DNA of 12,843 nt, from NCBI GenBank assembly GCA_938005655.1, contig CALLNA010000097.1, positions 1 to 12,843 of the forward strand. The letters are read 5' to 3'. This DNA comes from an uncultured Novosphingobium sp. (GTDB lineage: Bacteria; Pseudomonadota; Alphaproteobacteria; Sphingomonadales; Sphingomonadaceae). This document shows positions 6,916 to 12,843 of the stretch, in pieces (position 1 is the stretch's first letter; the number at the start of each line of letters is the position of its first letter). The position numbers and the translations under genes are program-made. The notes beneath the pieces are model-generated. The model had not been told where the DNA came from and did not search any database. It was given only the letters and a program-made list of their open reading frames with translations.

Positions 6916-8505
6916 ATGACCTACTCCAACGACATCGCGCAGACCGACGCCCTGATCGGCACCCACAACGGCACCTGGGACGGGATCAGCGCCGAGGCGG
7001 TCGCCCGGATGCGCGCGCAGAACCGCTTCAAGACCGGCCTCGACATCGCGCGTTACACCGCGAAGATCATGCGCGCCGACATGGCCGCCTACGACGCCGA
7101 TCCGGCCAACTACACCCAGTCGCTCGGCTGCTGGCACGGCTTCATCGGCCAGCAGAAGCTGATCTCGATCAAGAAGCACTTCGGCACCACCAAGGGGCGC
7201 TACCTCTATCTCTCGGGCTGGATGGTCGCGGCGCTGCGCAGCGAGTTCGGCCCGCTGCCCGACCAGTCGATGCACGAGAAGACCAGCGTTCCGGCGCTGA
7301 TCGAGGAGCTCTACACCTTCCTCAAGCAGGCCGACGCGCGTGAGCTTGGCATGATGTTCCGCGATCTCGACAAGGCCCGCGCCGAGGGCAACGAGGTCGA
7401 GGCGACCCGCATCAGCCACGCCATCGACACCTATGAGACCCACGTCGTGCCGATCGTCGCCGACATCGACGCCGGCTTCGGCAATGCCGAGGCGACCTAC
7501 CTCCTCGCCAAGAAGTTCATCGAGGCGGGCGCCTGCTGCATCCAGATCGAGAACCAGGTCTCCGACGAGAAGCAGTGCGGCCACCAGGGCGGCAAGGTCA
7601 CGGTCCCGCACGAGGACTTCCTCGCGAAGATCCGCGCGGTCCGCTACGCCTTCATGGAGCTGGGCGTCGAGGACGGCGTGATCGTCGCCCGCACCGATTC
7701 GCTGGGCGCGGGCCTGACCAAGCAGATCGCCTATACCCGCGAGAAGGGCGACATCGGCGACCGGTACAACGCCTTCCTCGACTGCGAGGAAGTGACCGAG
7801 ATCGGCCACGGCGACGTGCTCATCACCCGCGACGGCAAGCTGATGCGGCCCAAGCGCCTGCCCAGCAACCTGTTCCAGTTCCGCCCCGGAACCGGCGAGG
7901 ACCGCTGCGTGCTCGACTGCATCACCTCGCTTCAGAACGGCGCGGACCTGCTGTGGATCGAGACCGAGAAGCCGCACATCGGCCAGATCGGCGGCATGGT
8001 CAGCCGCATCCGCGAGGTCATCCCCAACGCCAAGCTGGTCTACAACAACTCGCCCAGCTTCAACTGGACGCTGAACTTCCGCCAGCAGGTGTTCGACGCC
8101 TGGACCGAAGCCGGCAAGGACGTCTCGGCCTACGACCGGACCAAGCTGATGAGCGTGGACTACGACGCCACCGAGCTGGCGGCCGAGGCCGACGAGCGCA
8201 TCCGCACCTTCCAGAAGGACGCGGCGCGCGAGGCGGGCATCTTCCACCACCTCATTACTCTGCCGACCTACCACACCGCGGCGCTGTCGACCGACAACCT
8301 CGCCAGGGAATACTTCGGTGAGCAGGGGATGCTCGGCTACGTCAAGGGCGTCCAGCGCCAGGAGATCCGCCAGGGCATCGCCTGCGTGAAGCACCAGAAC
8401 ATGTCGGGCTCCGACATCGGCGACGACCACAAGGAATACTTCGCGGGTGAGGCAGCCCTCAAGGCCGGCGGCGTCCACAACACGATGAACCAGTTTGCGG
8501 CATAG
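6916..8505 (+). CDS. aceA: isocitrate lyase
   Basis: A 529-residue cytoplasmic enzyme that cleaves isocitrate to glyoxylate and succinate, the first step of the glyoxylate shunt needed for growth on acetate, fatty acids and other C2 sources. The catalytic signature is KQCGH at residues 219-223 (Cys221), followed by QGGKVTVPHEDF. The metal/substrate loop is VADIDAGFGNAEATY (Asp183, Asp185), and ARTDSLGAGL and NNSPSFNWTLNF complete the active-site motifs. The length and KQCGH (rather than KKCGH) match the roughly 530-residue Pseudomonas-type subfamily, not the 434-residue E. coli type. The start at 6916 has GGGAA 5 nt upstream. The spacer to the divergent ScfR/RamB-like gene carries an operator-like inverted repeat, so acyl-CoA-responsive control is expected. 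No malate synthase gene is in the window. Downstream lie a hairpin and a 52-residue ORF. Confidence 0.97.
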   Translation: MTYSNDIAQTDALIGTHNGTWDGISAEAVARMRAQNRFKTGLDIARYTAKIMRADMAAYDADPANYTQSLGCWHGFIGQQKLISIKKHFGTTKGRYLYLSGWMVAALRSEFGPLPDQSMHEKTSVPALIEELYTFLKQADARELGMMFRDLDKARAEGNEVEATRISHAIDTYETHVVPIVADIDAGFGNAEATYLLAKKFIEAGACCIQIENQVSDEKQCGHQGGKVTVPHEDFLAKIRAVRYAFMELGVEDGVIVARTDSLGAGLTKQIAYTREKGDIGDRYNAFLDCEEVTEIGHGDVLITRDGKLMRPKRLPSNLFQFRPGTGEDRCVLDCITSLQNGADLLWIETEKPHIGQIGGMVSRIREVIPNAKLVYNNSPSFNWTLNFRQQVFDAWTEAGKDVSAYDRTKLMSVDYDATELAAEADERIRTFQKDAAREAGIFHHLITLPTYHTAALSTDNLAREYFGEQGMLGYVKGVQRQEIRQGIACVKHQNMSGSDIGDDHKEYFAGEAALKAGGVHNTMNQFAA

Positions 8506-8549
8506 CGCCGCAGGGAACCAGTTCGCAGCCTAAAGAGGCGCGACACAAG

Positions 8550-8587
8550 GGTCCGCTTCCCACATCGACCCCGCCGGGAAGCGGACC
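8550..8587 (+). repeat. perfect 12-bp hairpin between aceA and the small ORF
   Basis: GGTCCGCTTCCC (8550-8561) and GGGAAGCGGACC (8576-8587) pair exactly around a 14-nt loop, with one extra G-T pair possible outside. No T-run follows, so it is not a canonical intrinsic terminator. It sits 45 nt after the aceA stop and 13 nt before the AAGGAG of the next gene. Plausible roles are 3'-end protection of aceA mRNA, partial attenuation, or uncoupling of the small gene's expression. None is shown by the sequence. Confidence 0.65.
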
Positions 8588-8613
8588 TCACCTAATCGCA
8601 AAGGAGAAATGCC

Positions 8614-8772
8614 ATGAGTGAACCTGCCCGCTCTCGCGCCGTCCTCTCGAACGAGGACTTCAAGCTCCTGCAAGACGCCGTGCTGTTCTACCTCAAGGCG
8701 CACGAGGACGACCCGATCTCGTCCAAGTATTCGGCGCTCTACCACCGTCTCGGCAGCGCGATCCGGCGCTGA
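8614..8772 (+). CDS. 52-residue conserved-looking small protein downstream of aceA
   Basis: The product starts MSEPARSRAVLSNEDFKLLQ and continues DAVLFYLKAHEDDPISSKYS, then ALYHRLGSAIRR. A strong ribosome binding site, AAGGAG (8601-8606), lies 7 nt before the ATG, third positions are G/C-rich like neighbouring genes, and a good terminator follows the stop. These signs make it a real gene despite its size. It has no signal peptide or membrane helix and looks like a small, mostly helical cytoplasmic protein with a basic C-terminus. An ATG at 8609 reads into a stop after two codons and is not the start. I do not recognise the family. Position and strand suggest co-expression with aceA, perhaps as a modulator of the glyoxylate shunt, but no function can be assigned from sequence. 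Confidence 0.75.
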   Translation: MSEPARSRAVLSNEDFKLLQDAVLFYLKAHEDDPISSKYSALYHRLGSAIRR

Positions 8773-8795
8773 CAGTTTTCCTGGGGAGGAAAGAG

Positions 8796-8838
8796 AAGCC
8801 CGTCGCGGAGCCAGGCGCTCGGCGGCGGGCTTTTTCTT
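8796..8838 (+). terminator. intrinsic terminator after the small gene
   Basis: AAGCCCGTCGC (8796-8806) pairs with GCGGCGGGCTT (8822-8832) with one G-T pair. The inner bases GAGC/GCTC can extend the fold, and TTTTTCTTT follows. It ends the aceA-small ORF unit. Read on the minus strand the same stem is followed by TTCTCTTTCC, so it may also stop transcripts arriving from dut. Confidence 0.85.
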
Positions 8839-8841
8839 TGG

Positions 8842-9047
8842 CGATTATGTAGTTTGCAAATCGGACCGAGCGGACGTTCCCACCCGTTCGTCACCCCGGA
8901 CTTGATCCGGGGTCCCGCTTTCCTTGTCCGGCGTTGCGCAGGAAGAAGCGGGGCCCCGGATCAAGTCCGGGGCGACGAGGTTCGTAATGGCCTCCACTTC
9001 CCTCTATTCCGGTTATTCGGCCGCCGGGTTTGCAAACTACATAATCG
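8842..9047. repeat. 206-bp element with perfect 19-bp terminal inverted repeats (MITE-like)
   Basis: CGATTATGTAGTTTGCAAA (8842-8860) and its exact complement (9029-9047) bound a 206-bp stretch with no convincing gene. A second inverted pair is nested inside (8889-8977). The size, terminal repeats and intergenic location between convergent operons fit a non-autonomous mobile element. No clear target-site duplication is visible: a 2-bp CG or an internal TA could serve, but neither is diagnostic. No transposase is in the window. The alternative is a large structured 3' region or a bipartite protein-binding site, since each arm contains the 8-bp palindrome TTTGCAAA. Confidence 0.6.
8889..8977. 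repeat. REP-like paired palindrome (CCCCGGACTTGATCCGGGG type)
   Basis: Two 32-bp arms, 8889-8920 and 8946-8977, are inverted copies of each other with two mismatches, separated by 25 bp. Each arm holds its own hairpin, CCCCGGA-CTTGA-TCCGGGG (8894-8912) and its counterpart. From general knowledge, repeats of this kind are common between genes in sphingomonads and related alphaproteobacteria. Here it lies between two convergent units, where it could fold on either transcript and block 3' decay or read-through. Confidence 0.7.
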
Positions 9048-9122
9048 TCTGATCCAACCGAACTTGGCTACGATGAAGTAGGTCAAGATCAGTCCCGCGA
9101 TACCGTTCGCAAATGCCTTCAT
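8961..9122 (-). CDS. doubtful 53-residue ORF with one membrane helix
   Basis: It starts 22 nt after the dut stop on the same strand and reads MKAFANGIAGLILTYFIVAK, then FGWIRRLC. The first 27 residues look like a real single-pass membrane peptide. The remainder (from SLQTRRPNNRNRGKW to a stop at 8961) is translated repeat element and looks like junk. The ribosome binding site is weak and third-position GC is lower than in neighbours. It may be the 5' remnant of a small membrane-protein gene cut by the repeat element, or no gene at all. Confidence 0.25.
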   Translation of the reverse strand: MKAFANGIAGLILTYFIVAKFGWIRRLCSLQTRRPNNRNRGKWRPLRTSSPRT

Positions 9123-9144
9123 TGCGGCTGCTTCGGTTCCGGCC

Positions 9145-9609
9145 TCAGCTCCCCAACGCCACCACCCCGCCGGTCGAGCCGAAGCCGCCCTCGCCGCGCT
9201 GGGTCTCGTCCAGCTCGTCGACCTTGAGCCAGGTGGCGCGCACCACCGGGGCCAGGACCAGTTGCGCCACGCGGTCGCCGCGGCGGATCGCGAAGGGCTG
9301 GTCGCCGAGGTTGATGAGGATGATCTTCAGCTCGCCGCGATAGTCGGAATCGATCGTGCCCGGCGTGTTGGGCAGGGAGATGCCGTGCTTGAGCGCCAGG
9401 CCCGAGCGCGGGCGGACCTGGACCTCGAAGCCGTCGGGCACGGCCAGGGCGAGGCCCGTCGCCACGGCATGGCGGCCGCCGGGCGGCAGCGTCACGTCCT
9501 CCGCCGCGAGCACGTCCATGCCCGCCGCGCCGTCCGTGGCGTAGGCAGGCAGTTCCAGGCCTTCGAAGTGGGGCAGGCGCTTGACCGGCACCGGAATCTC
9601 AGAGTGCAT
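9145..9609 (-). CDS. dut: deoxyuridine 5'-triphosphate nucleotidohydrolase (dUTPase)
   Basis: A 154-residue cytoplasmic enzyme that hydrolyses dUTP to dUMP and pyrophosphate, keeping uracil out of DNA and feeding dTMP synthesis. All five motifs of the trimeric dUTPases are present in order: DGAAGMDVLA (26-35), RPRSGLALKHG (66-76), GTIDSDYRGE (84-93, catalytic Asp87 by family position), RRGDRVAQLV (109-118), and the P-loop-like RGEGGFGSTGG (138-148) that closes over the nucleotide. The length is normal. The start at 9609 is chosen because its ATG overlaps the coaBC end by 11 bp (9599-9609), a coupled junction, and because the upstream extension to 9678 has no dUTPase homology. The coaBC-dut order is common in alphaproteobacteria. 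Confidence 0.96.
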   Translation of the reverse strand: MHSEIPVPVKRLPHFEGLELPAYATDGAAGMDVLAAEDVTLPPGGRHAVATGLALAVPDGFEVQVRPRSGLALKHGISLPNTPGTIDSDYRGELKIILINLGDQPFAIRRGDRVAQLVLAPVVRATWLKVDELDETQRGEGGFGSTGGVVALGS

Positions 9610-11071
9610 TCGCGATTTTCTCCACCAGGGCGCGGGCGACGTCTTCCTTGGGCATTTCGGGCAGGCTTTCCACCCCATGGGCGGTCACGATGTGCACCGT
9701 GTTGGCCACTCCGCCCATGACGCTCTGCCCGGCCGGGCCCGAGACGTCGTTGGCGACGATCCAGTCGGCGCCCTTGCGCTTGCGCTTCTCGGTGGCGTTG
9801 GGGATCACGTTCTCGGTCTCGGCGGCGAAGCCTATCAGCAGGCCGGGCCGCTTGGGCGATCCGGCGACGGTCGCCAGGATGTCGGGGTTCTCGGTCAGCA
9901 GCAGGGCCGGCGGGGCCGAGCCGCGCTTCTTGATCTTCTCCTCGGCGAAGCTCGCGGTGCGCCAGTCGGCCACGGCGGCGACCATGATCGCGACGTCGGC
10001 CGGCAGGGCCTGCTTCACCGCCTCGGCCATCTCGCGCGCGCTCTCGACGTCGATGCGGTCGACGCCCGGCGGGGTCGGCAGGGAGACCGGGCCGGAGACC
10101 AGCGTCACCCGCGCGCCGAGCGCGGCGGCGGCGGCGGCGATGGCGAAGCCCTGCTTGCCGGAGGAGCGGTTGGCGATGTAGCGCACCGGGTCGATCGCCT
10201 CGTAGGTCGGCCCGGCGGTGACGAGCACGTGCTTGCCGTAGAGCGGGCGATGCTCGGGCGTCGCGTCGAACTCGGGCTGGCCGGCGAGGGGATCGCCCTC
10301 CACCGGCTCGGGCGCGGACTGGCGGTCGGAGACCTCGTGGTTGATCGCCTGGGCGTCGGTCGGCGGCGCGGCGCGGGCCGCGCCCTTGCGCGAGAGCGGC
10401 GGGGGCAGGCCGCCGGACGGCGCGGGCTCCTCCGCTTCCGCCTCTGCCCGCAGCTCGGCCGGTTGCGCGGCGCGGGGGATCAGCGCGCCCGACAGGCCGG
10501 GCAGGGCGTTTTCGCCGGCTTGTCCCATCCGGCCTTCGAGCTGGTCGACGATCGCGGCGAGGATTGCCTCGGGCTCGGGCAGGCGGCCGGGACCGTACTC
10601 GCCGCAGGCCATGGCGCCCTCGTCGGGCTCCAGCACCGTGACCCCGTCGGCGCGCAGCGTGGCGACGTTGCGCACCGTGGCGGCGTGCTGCCACATCCGC
10701 ACGTTCATCGCCGGCACGGCCAGCACCGGCTTGTCGGTGGCGAGCAGCAAGGTCGTGGCGAGGTCGTCGGCGATGCCCGTCGCCATTCTGGCCATGAGGT
10801 CGGCCGTCGCCGGGCAGACCACGATCAGGTCGGCCTGGCGCGAGAGCTGGATATGGCCCATCTCGACCTCGTTCTTGAGGTCCCACAGCGTGGAGTAGAC
10901 GGGATTCTCGCTGAGCGCGGCGAGCGCCATCTCGGTGACGAAATGCTTGCCGCCCTCGGTCAGCACGCAGGTCACGTCGCCGCCGGCCTTGCGGATCAGC
11001 CGGACCAACTCGCACGACTTGTAGGCGGCGATGCCGCCACCGACGATCAGCAGGATGCGCGGCCCCGTCAT
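9599..11071 (-). CDS. coaBC: bifunctional phosphopantothenoylcysteine decarboxylase / phosphopantothenate-cysteine ligase
   Basis: It makes 4'-phosphopantetheine for coenzyme A from 4'-phosphopantothenate and cysteine. The 490 residues form two domains. The N-terminal CoaC flavoprotein (about 1-180) has GGGIAAYKS, His73 in MGHIQLS, PATADLMARMA, PAMNVRMW (Asn123) and ACGEYGPGR (Cys156). The C-terminal CoaB ligase (about 277-490) has AGPTYEAIDPVRYIANRSSG, KQG, VAAVADW, the basic EEKIKKRG, ENPDILATV, GFAAET and VANDV. Between them is an unusual Ala/Pro/Glu-rich linker of about 95 residues (181-276), so the protein is some 85 residues longer than E. coli Dfp. The start is ATG 11071, with only a weak ribosome binding site. 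It is followed by dut with an 11-bp overlap and lies 37 bp after the membrane-protein gene. Confidence 0.95.
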   Translation of the reverse strand: MTGPRILLIVGGGIAAYKSCELVRLIRKAGGDVTCVLTEGGKHFVTEMALAALSENPVYSTLWDLKNEVEMGHIQLSRQADLIVVCPATADLMARMATGIADDLATTLLLATDKPVLAVPAMNVRMWQHAATVRNVATLRADGVTVLEPDEGAMACGEYGPGRLPEPEAILAAIVDQLEGRMGQAGENALPGLSGALIPRAAQPAELRAEAEAEEPAPSGGLPPPLSRKGAARAAPPTDAQAINHEVSDRQSAPEPVEGDPLAGQPEFDATPEHRPLYGKHVLVTAGPTYEAIDPVRYIANRSSGKQGFAIAAAAAALGARVTLVSGPVSLPTPPGVDRIDVESAREMAEAVKQALPADVAIMVAAVADWRTASFAEEKIKKRGSAPPALLLTENPDILATVAGSPKRPGLLIGFAAETENVIPNATEKRKRKGADWIVANDVSGPAGQSVMGGVANTVHIVTAHGVESLPEMPKEDVARALVEKIANAL

Positions 11072-11108
11072 GGTCGCCGTTTGTGCAACAGCGAAGGGTT
11101 GCGCGCAA

Positions 11109-12272
11109 TTACTTTGGCGAGGGGAACGAGGCCCGCGCCAGCGAGCGCACCGCCTGGGGCGCGAAGGCGAGGCCCATGAACAGGGTCGGCGCGATCATCG
11201 CCCCCCAGTAGAAGTTGTCGGGCCGCCCGGCGATGCCGAAGGCGATGCCGTAGCCGAGGAACAGGAAGGTGGCGAAGACCCCGGCGGACGAGCGCCACCC
11301 CGCCCAGCCGGCGACCGCCAGCATGACCATCGGCCCGGCGAGCCAGTGCGGCAGGAAGCGCAGGTTGCTGGAGAGCACGACCGTCGAGAGCGAGCCCGAC
11401 AGCCCGCGCAGGGCCAGCCACGAATCGGAGGCGCGGTCGGTGGGCAGGACCTGGGCCGCGATGATCCCGAGATGGATCTTGAGCGCGATCAGGAAGACCA
11501 GCGCCAGCCCGCTCCAGGCCGCGCCTTCCTTCCAGTCGCGCCGCCACAGGGCCATGGCCGCCATCAGCAGGACGAAGGGCAGCGAATGCTCGCGGATCGC
11601 CAGGGCGAGCGCGGCGACGAGGAGCGAGGCCAGCCAGCGCTTGCCCGGCCGGTGCAGGCCGAACGACAGGGCCAGCAGCATCCCCGCCCACAGCTCGTGC
11701 AGCACGAAGTAGTAGCGGTTGAGGCCGAGCGAGGCGCCGACGAACAGTAGGGCTAGGGCCATCGGCAGGCGCTCGGCGCCGCCCGGCTCCTCGCGCAGCC
11801 GTCGCCACCAGGCCCCGATGACCGCGACCAGCAGCAGGACCGCGCAGGCGATCTGGCCGGGCAGGCCGAGCCAGGCGTCGAGATAGGCGAGCGTCGGCAG
11901 GCGCACGGCGAAGCCCGGCGTCACCGGATAGTGGGCCTTGCGGTGCTCGGCGGCGATGAAGTCGTAATAGTTCTCGCCGTGGCGGATGCGCGCGATCACC
12001 CGGTCGTAGAGCGCGAGGTCCTCGTCGCGCGGGCGGTCGTAGGCCTTGTTGCTTGCGCCGGAGACGTTCTCGACGAAGCCGGCGGTGGCGACCGGCTTGC
12101 CCGCCTCGATCGGCACGAGCGCGGCGGCGAGGACCACCAGCAGCAGGGCGAGCAGGGCGAAACGGGCCTGGCCGCGCGGCCAGCGCGCGAAGCGGTCCCA
12201 GACGGGCGCCGCGGCGACGGCCGGCGCGGGCTGGACGGCTAGTGCGGGAAGAACCCCTGCATCACTGACCAT
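11109..12272 (-). CDS. polytopic membrane protein, possibly GT-C-like glycosyltransferase
   Basis: A 387-residue inner-membrane protein with about ten hydrophobic segments (first at 37-55; others cluster at 140-155, 168-185, 195-206, 213-226, 231-243, 253-272, 310-325, 331-348, 355-372). A soluble loop between helices 1 and 2 carries acidic PRDEDLALYDRV (81-92) and YYDFIAAEHRKAHYPV (102-117). Later loops carry AIREHSLPF (225-233) and GRPDNFYWG (349-357). One large acidic extracytoplasmic loop followed by many helices recalls lipid-linked sugar transferases of the GT-C fold, but I see no diagnostic motif and cannot name a family. The start at 12272 has AGGGGG upstream and overlaps the ubiB end by 34 bp. 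A longer form from 12317 adds an Arg/Gly-rich stretch unlikely to be real. It is expected to be co-transcribed with ubiB and coaBC. Confidence 0.7.
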   Translation of the reverse strand: MVSDAGVLPALAVQPAPAVAAAPVWDRFARWPRGQARFALLALLLVVLAAALVPIEAGKPVATAGFVENVSGASNKAYDRPRDEDLALYDRVIARIRHGENYYDFIAAEHRKAHYPVTPGFAVRLPTLAYLDAWLGLPGQIACAVLLLVAVIGAWWRRLREEPGGAERLPMALALLFVGASLGLNRYYFVLHELWAGMLLALSFGLHRPGKRWLASLLVAALALAIREHSLPFVLLMAAMALWRRDWKEGAAWSGLALVFLIALKIHLGIIAAQVLPTDRASDSWLALRGLSGSLSTVVLSSNLRFLPHWLAGPMVMLAVAGWAGWRSSAGVFATFLFLGYGIAFGIAGRPDNFYWGAMIAPTLFMGLAFAPQAVRSLARASFPSPK

Positions 12273-12843
12273 ACCACCGCGCCCCCTGCGAAAGCCGCGG
12301 CAATATAGGCCAGCCAATGGTTACTTTTGGGTTTACGCGGCAGGATGAGATCGATGTCGGGCAGCGGCGGGGCATCGGGCGCGCCGCCTTTCGCCGGGAA
12401 GCGCTCCTCGATCCGGCGGACCAGGTCGGGCAGGCGCAGCAGGGTGCCCACATCCTGACGCAGGCGGTCGGCGATCGCCGCCTCGGGCCCCAGCTCGTCG
12501 CGCATCCAGGCCTTCACGAAGGGGCCGGAGACGTCCCACATGTTGATGCCGGGGTCGAGCTGGGTGGCGAGGCCCTCGACCATGACCATGGTTTTCTGGA
12601 GCAGCAGCAGGTGCGGCTGGGTCTCCATGTCGAAGTCCCGGGTGATCGCGAAGAGGCCGTCGAGCATCTGGCCGACCGACAGCTCACTGACCGGCTTGCC
12701 GCGCATCGGTTCGCCCACGGCCCGCAGCGCGGTCGCGAACTCCTCGACCGAGTGGTAGCTCGGCACGTACTGCGCCTCGAAATGGATCTCGGCCACGCGG
12801 CGGTAATTGCCGGTGGTCAGGCCATAGAGGATCTCGGCCAGCC
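12239..12843 (-). CDS. ubiB: UbiB family protein (ubiquinone biosynthesis), C-terminal part
   Basis: Only about the last 200 residues are inside the window; the gene continues beyond the right edge. The visible part reads AEILYGLTTGNYRRVAEIHF, then EAQYVPSYHSVEEFATALRA, DMETQPHLLLLQKTMVMVEG, LATQLDPGINMWDVSGPFVK. It ends in a hydrophobic anchor (WLAYIAAAFAGGAVVWSVMQ). This is the C-terminal lobe of the atypical kinase-like UbiB/ADCK family, required for ubiquinone synthesis and membrane-associated. The QPHLLLLQKTMVMVEG helix and QLDPGINMWD are well conserved in bacterial UbiB. The nucleotide-binding N-terminal motifs are off the window. The stop lies inside the next gene (34-bp overlap), consistent with one operon. 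The codon GTG 12796 is internal, not the start. Confidence 0.9.
   Translation of the reverse strand, partial: LAEILYGLTTGNYRRVAEIHFEAQYVPSYHSVEEFATALRAVGEPMRGKPVSELSVGQMLDGLFAITRDFDMETQPHLLLLQKTMVMVEGLATQLDPGINMWDVSGPFVKAWMRDELGPEAAIADRLRQDVGTLLRLPDLVRRIEERFPAKGGAPDAPPLPDIDLILPRKPKSNHWLAYIAAAFAGGAVVWSVMQGFFPH

Noticed and set aside
6700..8478. 592-codon minus-strand ORF opposite aceA
   Set aside because: It is a Val/Leu/Asp/Gly-rich antisense shadow. The plus-strand isocitrate lyase is unambiguous.
8618..8905. 95-codon plus-strand ORF overlapping the 52-residue gene
   Set aside because: It runs through the terminator hairpin and T-run, has Arg/Ser-rich shadow composition, and lacks a ribosome binding site.
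8841..9050. Clear IS element with target-site duplication
   Set aside because: No transposase gene and no matching direct repeats at the borders; only an empty palindromic element can be supported.
9107..9116. TCGCAAATGC copy shared with the aceA leader (6851-6860), as a shared operator
   Set aside because: Only ten bases are shared, without matching flanks or symmetry at the second site. Chance, or coding sequence of the doubtful small ORF, is enough to explain it.

Overview
This window is very GC-rich with strong third-position GC bias. It carries the block ubiB - (membrane protein) - coaBC - dut, an isocitrate lyase divergent from an ScfR/RamB-type regulator, and a palindromic repeat of the CCCCGGACTTGATCCGGGG type. 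Together these suggest an alphaproteobacterium, most likely of the order Sphingomonadales. That placement is inference from gene content, not from a marker gene.

Layout. (1) 1-328, minus: 5' part of a thiolase-family gene running off the left edge. (2) 474-1745, plus: an MFS transporter, divergent from the thiolase across about 145 bp with a small palindrome. (3) 1789-5375, plus: a tightly packed, translationally overlapping trio. It encodes a small secreted TPR-like protein, an exported FecR-domain protein whose reading frame is broken by one extra base after the signal peptide, and a CHASE2 adenylate/guanylate cyclase with no ATG/GTG/TTG start at its junction (a CTG overlaps the FecR stop). 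This looks like an envelope-sensing cyclic-nucleotide module. (4) 5354-6766, minus: the ScfR/RamB-like regulator, whose 3' end overlaps the cyclase by 22 bp. (5) 6916-8505, plus: aceA, isocitrate lyase. The 149 bp between the regulator and aceA holds a perfect 10-bp inverted repeat close to the known RamB operator and a second 10-bp inverted repeat beside the aceA ribosome binding site. (6) 8614-8772, plus: a 52-residue protein with a strong ribosome binding site, behind a perfect 12-bp hairpin and followed by a good intrinsic terminator.

(7) 8773-9144: a gap between convergent transcription units. It contains the terminator, a 206-bp element bounded by perfect 19-bp inverted ends with a 32-bp REP-like palindrome pair nested inside, and a doubtful 53-codon minus-strand ORF. 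(8) 9145-12843, minus: dut, coaBC, a polytopic membrane protein and the 3' part of ubiB, closely spaced or overlapping and probably one operon.

Functional reading. The regulator and aceA form an acetate/short-chain acyl-CoA control unit for the glyoxylate shunt, with the 52-residue protein as a probable co-transcribed partner of unknown role. The minus-strand operon is housekeeping (ubiquinone, coenzyme A, dUTP removal) with one inserted membrane protein. No tRNA, rRNA, CRISPR array, transposase or prophage gene is visible.
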